The translations under genes and the position numbers were made by a program. The notes under the pieces were generated by a model that worked only from the letters and a program-made list of their open reading frames with translations, ran no database searches and was not told the origin of the DNA. This document shows, piece after piece, positions 20,511 to 29,439 of a stretch of 50,271 nt of DNA. The stretch's first letter is position 1, and every line of letters starts with the position of its first letter. The stretch comes from a virus, in IMG/VR virus record IMGVR_UViG_3300020194_002029, positions 1-50,271 of that record, one strand, 5' to 3'.

Positions 20511-20519
20511 GTTATACAC
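20511..20519 (-). promoter_or_regulatory. Putative late-promoter motif GTGTATAAC upstream of the I-J gene
   Basis: GTGTATAAC (minus strand) overlaps the stop codon of the K-like gene and lies 20 nt before the ATG at 20490. An AAGG four bases before that ATG is a good Shine-Dalgarno. The same arrangement occurs upstream of three other minus-strand structural genes, which is the only reason to call it regulatory. Confidence 0.4.
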
Positions 20520-20850
20520 TTATATTTTCATATAAGTAAAATTCATCAAACCTGATACTATATATTAAATATGGTATACATAATTCATCTGACGCATTAA
20601 TATCAATCTCACTAGGAGTTGCACAGCTTCTAGTATGAGAATGAACTATAACGACTGGTTCGTAATCAATTATTATTGACGAATCCATTAAAAAACGATT
20701 TTCTGGATCATGACTAATATTCTTTACTTTTAAAAAGCGTAAACCTTCATTATCTTTATAAATAATTCCGCAAGACTCTTTGGTAGAATCCTCGCAGAAT
20801 GCATTCTTTATTATGGGTAATAAACCCTGATTCTTAATCAGTTCCAACAT
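20512..20850 (-). CDS. Lambda gpK-like tail assembly protein, JAMM (Mov34/MPN) metallopeptidase domain only
   Basis: The short protein carries a complete JAMM zinc-peptidase motif: a glutamate in KESCGIIY (about residue 25), then HSH (about 70-72), then seven residues, S and D (HSHTRSCATPSEID). Lambda K-type tail proteins combine this domain with an NlpC/P60 cell-wall hydrolase domain; here only the JAMM half (about 112 aa) is present. It sits exactly where K belongs, between L and I-J. The frame also allows a TTG one codon earlier (20853), but the ATG at 20850 is preferred. The start overlaps the L gene by 17 nt, implying coupling. Confidence 0.85.
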   Translation of the reverse strand: MLELIKNQGLLPIIKNAFCEDSTKESCGIIYKDNEGLRFLKVKNISHDPENRFLMDSSIIIDYEPVVIVHSHTRSCATPSEIDINASDELCIPYLIYSIRFDEFYLYENISV

Positions 20851-21937
20851 CAAATTTATCTGTGCCAGGAAAACCGCCGAATTTCAATAATGTCTCAGAA
20901 TTTGCCTGATTATATAATTTCAAGTTTTCATCTCGATTATGCACGGAAAATCTCTTTTTACAGGCTTCCAGTGTTTTTTGGCATTCATCCTTTAACCAAT
21001 ACTCTTGAGAAAAAAATGGATGAAATTTTGCAGGTGCATCATGGGATTGAATACAAACAAAGACCTGAGGCGTAGAATTGTAAGGGTTAGAGGATTTTGT
21101 TGGAAAAATTTTCACAATATCATTTAATTCATATCCAACAGGATTGGAAGAATCATGATTTCTACCAAATCGGCTCCACTCTTTTACTTCAGAGGAAAGT
21201 ATTCCGTCTGGATACAAACCGGGATCAATATATCCTACGTTATATTTATCCTCCACTAACGGCATTTTATAGGAAAAGTTGCTTCTTAAACTCTTTCCGT
21301 TTGACGTTTCGATTGGCAGTCCTTTATATCCACAACCAACACTGCATCTATAGGTAAAACCACAATACCCAGATAACACAACCCTTGCTGGGACTAAAGT
21401 ATTCTCTAATTCAAGAGATGAAACAAGCTCAAACCTTATTGCCTCTCGACTTTCTTCAGTTTTTCTACCTATATAATAGACGTCATCCGGAAAATGAGCA
21501 TTAGTATCTGAAGAATTATATGGATTTGTTTCATTAACAAAATTCTTATTATCTAAAAACCTAACAAAAGTTCTTTTTCTTGTGACTTTGCAATTAGCAA
21601 AATCTTCATTTGAGTGAGCGATTTTAGAAAAAAGACCGTGAGGATTAGCAAGAGTAATCATTGGTCTTGGCAGCCTACCATCAGATTTGCTCTCAAAACC
21701 CTCCGCAAGCATTGGCAATGATTGATAAGCCTTATTCTGCCAGTATATCGGGTTCCCTTCATTAGAAACTGGGGTGAATCTATACACAGGTTCTGCTCCA
21801 AAATTAACCCCGTACACACCAGATAATAAATCAAAATTCGACTGAAGGTTGCTGAAATCTATTTCATATAAATCAATAATAGAGTCTGAAATAACAGACA
21901 AACTCTGATTCATTAAATTGGCAGATGAATTCGACAT
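20834..21937 (-). CDS. Minor tail protein L-like (cysteine-rich, probable Fe-S) with an inserted module
   Basis: The order M-L-K-I-J and the sequence both support gpL. The N-terminal half (YRFTPVSNEGNPIYWQNKAYQSLPMLAEGF) is the upper tail-tip domain, and FELVSSLELENTLVPARVV precedes a Cys cluster YCGFTYRCSVGCGYKG (C192, C198, C202). The C-terminal pair C319 and C326 (CQKTLEAC) precedes KFGGFPG, as in lambda L, whose four cysteines bind an iron-sulfur cluster. Between the two Cys pairs, residues about 262-316 (VGYELNDIVKIF ... VFVCIQSHD ... YWL) look like the carbohydrate-binding-type module seen elsewhere in this tail, inserted inside the metal domain. It should bridge the M protein and the J tip. 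Confidence 0.85.
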   Translation of the reverse strand: MSNSSANLMNQSLSVISDSIIDLYEIDFSNLQSNFDLLSGVYGVNFGAEPVYRFTPVSNEGNPIYWQNKAYQSLPMLAEGFESKSDGRLPRPMITLANPHGLFSKIAHSNEDFANCKVTRKRTFVRFLDNKNFVNETNPYNSSDTNAHFPDDVYYIGRKTEESREAIRFELVSSLELENTLVPARVVLSGYCGFTYRCSVGCGYKGLPIETSNGKSLRSNFSYKMPLVEDKYNVGYIDPGLYPDGILSSEVKEWSRFGRNHDSSNPVGYELNDIVKIFPTKSSNPYNSTPQVFVCIQSHDAPAKFHPFFSQEYWLKDECQKTLEACKKRFSVHNRDENLKLYNQANSETLLKFGGFPGTDKFDVGTD

Positions 21938-24900
21938 TACGTATATAAAATTATATCAGATGTTACCTCTTCTCCATCTCTAGATCTTATCATAAAGGTG
22001 CCAGAATAAAAATTCTCCTTTGCAGAAGATACAATATTGCCCGTATTTCCATCAGAATCTCTATATAAAATTTCTCTATCACCAACAGATGACAATCTTG
22101 AATCAGGCTTTATTTCGTCCAATACATCGAATGAAACCTCAAAAAATCTCTCTTTTCCGGGGGGTATAATTGTATCGGCGTGCATTTTTATAAATTCTTC
22201 ATTTATATAATAATCTGTCGATATATTAATATTTCTATCTTTAGTATAAGTTATAAGACCATCATTTCTTTGTATATATGTTCCAAGCGAATTCAAATTA
22301 TCATCAAGTAGATCAAAGGTTAAGCCTCCCTCCGAACCCCCAGAGAAAGAATTTTTTCGAATTTTAATTCTTTTGCCATATAAGTCTAAAGTACTAGATC
22401 TTAAATTAACAAAATTACCTTCATTATATTCAGGTAATTGAATAATATACTCGGATTGACTTGAAATATTTGATTCTGTCCAGACTGGGGGCGTTATTAA
22501 AGAATTTATATAGGCCGCAGACCCTATTGCTAATTCTAAATTTATCCTATACACAAACTCACTAGAGACATGAATTGTACTATATATATATACATTTTGA
22601 TTAAAAACATCTGCATTCTCAAGCCAATAATTTAAACCGCCTTCATCGACATCTCGACCTAGTAAAGTTTGATATATGAAATTAATACTATTTTGATCAG
22701 GTATAGCCCCAAGCCATGCCCCATCCTTAAAAGACGGATGATCGTATATCATGTATTTCATTTTGTATTCTTCTGAATCCATCATGTGATATAAAACTTC
22801 TCTATTGGTATTAATCCTGAAATTATCCATCCAACCCTGAGACTCAGCGCTCCCAGGAATCCTATTAAATAACACTGAATATAATGTCGACACACTTTCA
22901 TAGCTTTTTGCATTATTTAAAAAATCTTGAGAAAATTTAAATTGTTTGGCAGGCATTATTCTTGCCTCGCTTTTTCCTCCATGCAGCTCCCAGTGAGTCT
23001 TACCCCATTGATATTTAGTTAATCCAGACTGATCTTTTATGTAATTTGTCCAGAATTGTTCCAAATCATAGTATAGATTAACATATGTTGCAAAGTCAAA
23101 ATCTTTCAAACCTACAATCTTAAAAGATCCATCCATTTTACTAGAAAGAGATCTAATTGAATCTATATTTAAATTTTCGCCACCTATATTTTTTATACTT
23201 CCCCTTGCTCTATATTTTTTATCTATATAAAAAGAACCTAACTCATCTTCTTTTCTAATAACTATAGGAGACTGTGTTGTGGCTTTTGCCGGAGATTTTA
23301 TAGCGGGTTTGTTAGCTATAATGTTAGAGTCTCTTTGATCCGCAGTAAAAAATAATGGGTACTCAATAAATTGTGCATTAATTGTATGATTATTTTTATA
23401 TTCGTATGTATGAGTCCAAGTCTGACAAACAAAATTGCGGTCTCGATCATAGGGAGCTGGCGGGGTAAACTGAAAAGGTAAATAACCTTTATTATGTTCT
23501 AAAAAATGGAGTATTGCATAAGCTTCAGAATCATCTCTGTTTTTAAAAGTTAAATCCAACCTTAAAAGACTTTCATTGATTCCGTCAGAATACATCTGAG
23601 TGGCGCCGTTTCCGAGGTTAGATTTTTGAAGTCTGAACTTTTGACTAACCTTTAAAGAAATTGACGGATTCCATTTAAATGCTCTAGTCCAGTATTCTTC
23701 ATTTTGATCACTAACTATTAACTCCCCATCTTTATTATAACTTGTTTCATATGGAATAACAAAAGATGAAGCTGTTTTATTTATATAATAATAATATCTA
23801 TTTATAGGTTCAACATAAACCACGTCATTCTTAGAATAAATATTCGATGAGTTATACTCTTGAGCTCTTCTTACAAAACCTCCATCGTTAGTTCTTATTG
23901 TAGAATAATTGTAATTAACTATTTCTAAATTAATATTATTACTGTTTTCAAAACTTAGTTCATGATTCACTTCAGAAGAATAAAACTCTAACGATTGAGT
24001 TTTTGTAGAATCATATGGAAAAAAGGTAGACATACCGTCCCACCGAAATCCCTTTATGCTTGAATTATACTCTAAATTATTGCTGATGGACTTTCTTTCG
24101 TGTTGCCCTAATTTATTTTCTATAAAATGAATTATAGCATTAGCTTCTCGATTATCCCTATTATTAAATTTTAAATTTGCAGTGAAATTCAAAGAATTGA
24201 TGCTCTTTGGCATTAGCCTATAATATCCATTGCCATACTGCTGTACGTAATTATTTGATGTATATCTAACACTAGATCCATAGTCTACATCAAAAAAGAA
24301 AGAGTCAGAACTCCAACCGTATAAATCATCACTATTGGGCACTCTATTCTCTGTTTTAATAATTGTTTCACTTGAACTGATTTCCGGTGAAGATATGACA
24401 TCATTCTCTGTAAACCCTCTAACCCATAACCTGGTTTGTTTAAGTTTTTGTAAAAAAGGATCCCTTTGCTCACTAGAAAGATCTATATTAAAAATAGGTG
24501 TATCTGATCTATTTGATTCCACTATAGTATCCCTCGAGGCGAATCCCTGCTTCATAGACCACCATTTATTTGTTGATTGAATATGAAAATCAAAAGCGAA
24601 ACCTTCGTTGTATTTACTTGTATTCACTTTTTCCATCAGGGCCCAACCTTCTTGAATTCCAAACATATAATCTTCCACTTCGGCGACAGAACCAACAAAT
24701 AAAGCTCTATGATCAATATCTTCCTCTAATAAAGGTTGACTAAACTCACTATATATTCCGGTGGGGTACAAGTTATCCCCAGAAGGTCTAACATTTAAAA
24801 TCATAATTTCAGATAAATCTTCATTACCACCTGCGTGAGTCAAAAAATAAAAATTTGGAAGGGAAACCTCATTTATAACTTTCCATTCCTTTTTAAGTGA

Positions 24901-27354
24901 GTCAAACTCTAGTAAATGACAGCAGGAAATAGAATCAAACCAATATGTCGAACTTTTAAAATCTGGCTTACTTATATTTAGAGCTAAAACTTTCACTCCA
25001 CCACTTGAAGATCTTGAAGGAATGATTGCTCTTATACTGTTACTGCCACCATTTTTCGTCTGCGAGTTGACCTGGTACTCTTGATCTACCCAAGAAATCG
25101 AGCCATCTGTATTTATATATTCAGCATCAGGTATCCAAAAATTATCATTATTTGGCAAAAGTTCCTTTTCCTCCGTAATGTTCCAAGATCTTAATTTAGA
25201 ATCAGCCAACATAAGCATGCTATTATCTCCAGAAAACATTAATTCGGCATTTCCATTTGACGATAGCGTTACCGATCTTGCTCGTTTAGCAAACTGCCAT
25301 TTTCCATTTACTTTTTTAAATAAAAATAAAGCAGTATTACTCCAAGAACTATGCGTTAACATAGCGAACCAATTGCCATCTCTAGATATAGCGACAGGAT
25401 TTTTAATACTGTTATTTATTTTAATAAATTCACTGACCGCCTTAAATACTTGACCCTCACCACCATCTTCTAGTTCATAGCTTCGATCTCCGTCAGCATA
25501 AGCCTTAATATCTACATCTTTATTTAAATTATTTGATAAATCTAAAATAACAACTCTACCTTTTGGAGATGAGCGGTCGTCGGGATTAGAACTCCAATTA
25601 TGTGACGCGAGAATCAAGTTCTGATTATCAGATGTAAAATTACCAACAGAATAAAAATATCCTTTTTTGTAAAATTTTTGCTGAAATCCGTTGTTTATTT
25701 CCAGAATTGTTAGATATCCTTCTACTGAATAGTCGGCGTCATCCATCCACCCTGCAGAAAGATCTGAATTACTAAAATATTTAGGATTATTTGTGGAAGC
25801 TTGAAATCCAGAACCTATTGAATTTTCTGTAGAGATAATCGGCTTAATAGCTTCATTATAGTTATATAAATCCTTCAATTCATACCACGTAGAGTCCTTT
25901 TGTAAATTAACAGGGTTTATAGGGATTCCAGCAGTATTTAACCATTGACCATAAGCTTTAAATGAAAATTCTAACCCCTGATCGTTAGATAAAAAAGTTG
26001 GTTTATTTATCCATGAAATAGACGTTATCACTCCATTAGAGACGGTTGCGTCAAAAGTTCCTTCGGAACCTGCTATACCAGATTGAGATACTGTCCCCAC
26101 TAATTTCACCTTTAGTTTTGATGCTAAAATCGCGATTGCCAGAAAAAGCAATCCATAACCTTGGGGCGGGGATATGTTAAGATCTATAATTCCAGTCGAA
26201 TAACCGTTCAACCACCCAGTGCCTCCATTTTCGAGCTCTAAATCCCTAACAACGCCAGGCCAAGTACAGTAAGCGATATGAGAGCAGTCATCACTTATAG
26301 CTGATAATAAAAAATTTGAACCAACATTAATAGAGTCTTCAAGTTGCCATGAAGAAGATTGGGTATTTCTAGAATAAGATTCTAGAGAAGTACCCTTTTT
26401 CATGATGCATCTTAATCCATTGTCGCTAAATTTTATTTTATCTATAGATTCCTTAATTTTTTGAGAATAGTCGAAATCAACATTTAAGTTATGTAATTGA
26501 AATACATGCTCTTTTCGTTTTGGAGTTCTATCTTCTATATAAACATAAGCTCTATTTTCATTTTCAATTTTATACTTTTTTTTCGTAAAAAAAGTTTGAT
26601 AATCTAAACCATGAATTTGAAAATATAAACTTTTTTCATTTGGATCTAAATTTCCTGAAGAATTTGCTTGATTAAATCCAGCTATGTTCGTTCTTAGATA
26701 ATTTTTCATCCAGTCAATCCAGATATCTTCGCCGCCCTGATTTACAGGCAGAGATCTATTTTCAGCTTCTCCGTATTCTAAATAATGCTCTTTTCCCCAG
26801 GCTTCTATACCAAGATTATATCCTTCATTTACAGCGTTTTCATAAGCAAGAAGTAAGTCTCCTGAGCGTTTTACATAATTAGTCCAATCTCTACCATTCC
26901 ATACAAAATTATTAACACCTGCAAGAAACCATTCTGAAGTAAAATTATTTAAAGTATTTTCTGTAGCATCTAAAACTTCACTCAAAACAAAATCCCCAGG
27001 AACAATATCTTTGTCAGAATAATTTTCCTTTACATCGATAATTAAAAATTCACCATTACTGTTTTGACTTCCTGATACTACAATTTTTTGACCACCTTGC
27101 AAGAATGATACGTCGTTATCGTAGTCATAAATATAAAATGTTTTAAACCCTCCCCAAACCGGCCCATCAGTACTAAAATAAAAACGATTATTTTTACTCA
27201 GTGAATAAGATGGAGAATGTGCTATATCATCTTTAGCATAGTAAAATTTATGACTTTCTGGGTGGAATACAATATCAAATTTTTTATAAGATCGGTCTTC
27301 AATATAATTACCCAAATAATTCTGAGTGTTAGTAAGTAAGTGAGCCCTTTCCAT
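21937..27354 (-). CDS. Giant minor tail protein (1805 aa) containing two gpM-like domains, a beta-propeller-like region and DUF4214
   Basis: Two gpM-type domains are visible. One lies near residue 1055-1090 (LKFNNRDNREANAIIHFIENKLG). A complete one lies near 1240-1335 (LTFKNRDDSEAYAILHFLEHNKGYLPF, then PPAPYDRDRNFVCQTW and AQFIEYPLFF), the hallmark of lambda M minor tail proteins of only about 110 aa. Around them are large additions: an N-terminal AWGKEHYLEYGEAENRSLP motif (about 182-200) repeated near 1450 as YQWGKTHWELHGGKSEARIMP; a central region (about 350-850) with propeller-like repeats (AISDDCSHIAYCTW, AISRDGNWFAMLTHSS, MFSGDNSMLMLADSKLRSWNI); carbohydrate-binding-like segments (about 20-50 and 1150-1190); and a DUF4214-like helical pair (about 1485-1600; VLFNRIPGSAESQGWMDNF, TLLGRDVDEGGLNYWLEN). 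It probably forms a ring at the tube end plus decorations. Confidence 0.8.
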   Translation of the reverse strand: MERAHLLTNTQNYLGNYIEDRSYKKFDIVFHPESHKFYYAKDDIAHSPSYSLSKNNRFYFSTDGPVWGGFKTFYIYDYDNDVSFLQGGQKIVVSGSQNSNGEFLIIDVKENYSDKDIVPGDFVLSEVLDATENTLNNFTSEWFLAGVNNFVWNGRDWTNYVKRSGDLLLAYENAVNEGYNLGIEAWGKEHYLEYGEAENRSLPVNQGGEDIWIDWMKNYLRTNIAGFNQANSSGNLDPNEKSLYFQIHGLDYQTFFTKKKYKIENENRAYVYIEDRTPKRKEHVFQLHNLNVDFDYSQKIKESIDKIKFSDNGLRCIMKKGTSLESYSRNTQSSSWQLEDSINVGSNFLLSAISDDCSHIAYCTWPGVVRDLELENGGTGWLNGYSTGIIDLNISPPQGYGLLFLAIAILASKLKVKLVGTVSQSGIAGSEGTFDATVSNGVITSISWINKPTFLSNDQGLEFSFKAYGQWLNTAGIPINPVNLQKDSTWYELKDLYNYNEAIKPIISTENSIGSGFQASTNNPKYFSNSDLSAGWMDDADYSVEGYLTILEINNGFQQKFYKKGYFYSVGNFTSDNQNLILASHNWSSNPDDRSSPKGRVVILDLSNNLNKDVDIKAYADGDRSYELEDGGEGQVFKAVSEFIKINNSIKNPVAISRDGNWFAMLTHSSWSNTALFLFKKVNGKWQFAKRARSVTLSSNGNAELMFSGDNSMLMLADSKLRSWNITEEKELLPNNDNFWIPDAEYINTDGSISWVDQEYQVNSQTKNGGSNSIRAIIPSRSSSGGVKVLALNISKPDFKSSTYWFDSISCCHLLEFDSLKKEWKVINEVSLPNFYFLTHAGGNEDLSEIMILNVRPSGDNLYPTGIYSEFSQPLLEEDIDHRALFVGSVAEVEDYMFGIQEGWALMEKVNTSKYNEGFAFDFHIQSTNKWWSMKQGFASRDTIVESNRSDTPIFNIDLSSEQRDPFLQKLKQTRLWVRGFTENDVISSPEISSSETIIKTENRVPNSDDLYGWSSDSFFFDVDYGSSVRYTSNNYVQQYGNGYYRLMPKSINSLNFTANLKFNNRDNREANAIIHFIENKLGQHERKSISNNLEYNSSIKGFRWDGMSTFFPYDSTKTQSLEFYSSEVNHELSFENSNNINLEIVNYNYSTIRTNDGGFVRRAQEYNSSNIYSKNDVVYVEPINRYYYYINKTASSFVIPYETSYNKDGELIVSDQNEEYWTRAFKWNPSISLKVSQKFRLQKSNLGNGATQMYSDGINESLLRLDLTFKNRDDSEAYAILHFLEHNKGYLPFQFTPPAPYDRDRNFVCQTWTHTYEYKNNHTINAQFIEYPLFFTADQRDSNIIANKPAIKSPAKATTQSPIVIRKEDELGSFYIDKKYRARGSIKNIGGENLNIDSIRSLSSKMDGSFKIVGLKDFDFATYVNLYYDLEQFWTNYIKDQSGLTKYQWGKTHWELHGGKSEARIMPAKQFKFSQDFLNNAKSYESVSTLYSVLFNRIPGSAESQGWMDNFRINTNREVLYHMMDSEEYKMKYMIYDHPSFKDGAWLGAIPDQNSINFIYQTLLGRDVDEGGLNYWLENADVFNQNVYIYSTIHVSSEFVYRINLELAIGSAAYINSLITPPVWTESNISSQSEYIIQLPEYNEGNFVNLRSSTLDLYGKRIKIRKNSFSGGSEGGLTFDLLDDNLNSLGTYIQRNDGLITYTKDRNINISTDYYINEEFIKMHADTIIPPGKERFFEVSFDVLDEIKPDSRLSSVGDREILYRDSDGNTGNIVSSAKENFYSGTFMIRSRDGEEVTSDIILYT

Positions 27355-28286
27355 TATTTAATAATTTGCTGGATTTGTATTTTTGATATAGCATGACTAT
27401 TCTCAGCTATATTCATTTGCTGGTTTATAATTTTACCTGCGATAGAAAAATGTGCTATTTTAACTCCTTGCATAGAATACATAAATATATCAAATACACT
27501 ATCATCTAAATTATCAGATTGAGAAAGTCGTTGTTGATCCCCGTAGCTATTTAAATTATCAATTAATTCAGTGCCAACAATTTCTCCTTGAGCTTCTATA
27601 TTTTCGGAAGACACCCTAGTGGGTACAGCTCCTCCCGCATAAGTAGCTATTTGAGTGTTTTCATTTGCCCTGATTCTATTAGAGACTTTTCTGTTCACAA
27701 GAATATTATATTTCAAACTAAGCATTTCAAACCCAGAACTAAAAACTGATTGGGTTTCTGCTCCAGAAATCTTAATTGACCCAAAGGATTTAATTGCGTG
27801 ACCAAAATCAATATCCTGTTTAGTTAGCCATTTATCTGGATAATTAGAAATAGTCCCATATATATCATAGCTTGCGTTGGCCATAATTAAACCAAAAGGC
27901 TTCATTTCAAAACCAAAAGTTTTAAGATACGCATTGTCAAAATTATACCGTCCAACATAATTATCATTAATTGGATTTTCTGTAATACTATCTTTACCTC
28001 CACCAGACATAGCTATTTCAGCCAATTCTAAAAACGCGCTCAGATTATCTTTAGACATAGAAGATGGAGATATATAAAAAGAAATGGATAAATTTCCAGT
28101 CACACCGTTTTTTGGCCTGTACCCAGCAAACTCAACCTTGGACCCCATAATAGAGTTATCGAAACCACCAAAAACTCTTTCTTTTTCAAGAGTTGTTTGA
28201 ATGCTTAAACTTGCAGAATTAACAAAAACCTCCCTACCACCTAGTACAATCCTACCATCTTCAAATCTTAATAACGGAGTTGTCAT
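27354..28286 (-). CDS. Tail-tube-like protein (paralogue, 310 aa)
   Basis: Its N-terminus (VNSASLSIQTTLEKERVFGGFD) and the segment AYLKTFGFEMKPFGLIMANASYDIYG follow the same pattern as the probable major tail tube at 40923 (VQSANYSFSINRQDVNQFG; FISNYSIEAAVGGMPTANVTVDG). That suggests a beta-sandwich tail-tube fold. It lies directly between the M-containing gene and another tube-like gene, just downstream of the tape measure, where lambda has no tube gene, so it may be a distal tail or tail-tip ring related to the tube. It shares a base with the following gene and is 1 nt from the preceding one. Confidence 0.55.
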   Translation of the reverse strand: MTTPLLRFEDGRIVLGGREVFVNSASLSIQTTLEKERVFGGFDNSIMGSKVEFAGYRPKNGVTGNLSISFYISPSSMSKDNLSAFLELAEIAMSGGGKDSITENPINDNYVGRYNFDNAYLKTFGFEMKPFGLIMANASYDIYGTISNYPDKWLTKQDIDFGHAIKSFGSIKISGAETQSVFSSGFEMLSLKYNILVNRKVSNRIRANENTQIATYAGGAVPTRVSSENIEAQGEIVGTELIDNLNSYGDQQRLSQSDNLDDSVFDIFMYSMQGVKIAHFSIAGKIINQQMNIAENSHAISKIQIQQIIK

Positions 28287-28287
28287 T

Positions 28288-29439
28288 TTATCTATTTTTA
28301 GTTTCGAAACCTTTATAGGTCATTGAAATTGATAACTCTTCGCCCACAGAACCATTTATTGTCTCACCTATTAATCTAACATTATAAAGCTTTAATTGAT
28401 TTATAACTAAATCATGATTAAATGCATCATAAATATCAACAAATATATTACTGGTCGGAGCGCTTTGAATTCTATCTTTTATTTCCCTTATTTCATATTC
28501 TTCCGCAACAATCGATAGATTAAAATCTGTCTCTATTGGATATATAGTATCGATTTGTATTGGTGTTAAATTATTATGACTCGGTCCAGTATTAGTGTCC
28601 CAATCCCGTAAAGATCCTTTTGGTAAAGCGTATATAGGTTTTGTGTTAATTACCCTAGTAAAGCTAAAAGAAGTGATTGGGTCAATTTGAAAATCATTAA
28701 CCGTAACTTTAATGCTGGATTGATCTGGATATTGAATTTCTGATTGATTTAACTGGTTGTCACTTATATCAGTAATACTATACGGAGAAAAAGCGTTTTT
28801 GCCAAGTAATAACCACGCACTCCTAATTCCATTTCTTGAGCTACTCCACGACTCACTTTTAGAATAATTTGGAAGCGCTTGATATTGTTCAAATGATATA
28901 GTTAAAGTTCCAGAATTCCAATCTGATGTAACTAAATTCGTAGAGGCTTTTTTGCCCAGGTAAACCTCTGCTTTAGTATATTCATTACCTGGCTGATACG
29001 GATAATATCTACTAGAATTAAGCATTTTATACGGTAAAACATTCGCAACATTAGCCCCCATATTTCCATATACAATAATATTGGTTTTTATCTCAGGTAT
29101 ATTACCAACATTACAAGTCACAGAATAAGAAGATACTCTTCCTTTGGTAAATCCGAACCCTTTTTCTAACTCACTATACAGTATTTCTCCAGTTATATCT
29201 TCTTCATCGAATTTATATTTCCCTAGAGCATTTTTTTCCAATAAAAGGTCGGGGCCAGTCATCAATCTTGTAATATTAAAATTACCAACCATTGGAGAAT
29301 CTACAAAAGCATTCACAAAGCCAACTCCTGCAATATTTACTGGTTTTTCATTAATGCTATAACTTCCATCGACCGACTGTACCCCCTCAAGCACATTGTC
29401 GTTGATAATAACATATTGCTGGTAATTCGAAAAACTCAT
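28288..29439 (-). CDS. Tail-tube-like protein (paralogue, 383 aa)
   Basis: Shared features with the major tail tube candidate are VQSVDGSYSINEKPVNIAGVGF, DSPMVGNFNITRLM and VSSYSVTCNVGNIPEIKTNIIVYG, the last being the strand-turn-strand VGxxP segment common to the tube-like proteins here. The C-terminus (ELSISMTYKGF) also ends on a beta strand. The start overlaps the tape-measure stop (TAATG). Position directly after the tape measure suggests a distal tail or adaptor ring. The family is inferred from internal similarity only. Confidence 0.55.
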   Translation of the reverse strand: MSFSNYQQYVIINDNVLEGVQSVDGSYSINEKPVNIAGVGFVNAFVDSPMVGNFNITRLMTGPDLLLEKNALGKYKFDEEDITGEILYSELEKGFGFTKGRVSSYSVTCNVGNIPEIKTNIIVYGNMGANVANVLPYKMLNSSRYYPYQPGNEYTKAEVYLGKKASTNLVTSDWNSGTLTISFEQYQALPNYSKSESWSSSRNGIRSAWLLLGKNAFSPYSITDISDNQLNQSEIQYPDQSSIKVTVNDFQIDPITSFSFTRVINTKPIYALPKGSLRDWDTNTGPSHNNLTPIQIDTIYPIETDFNLSIVAEEYEIREIKDRIQSAPTSNIFVDIYDAFNHDLVINQLKLYNVRLIGETINGSVGEELSISMTYKGFETKNR

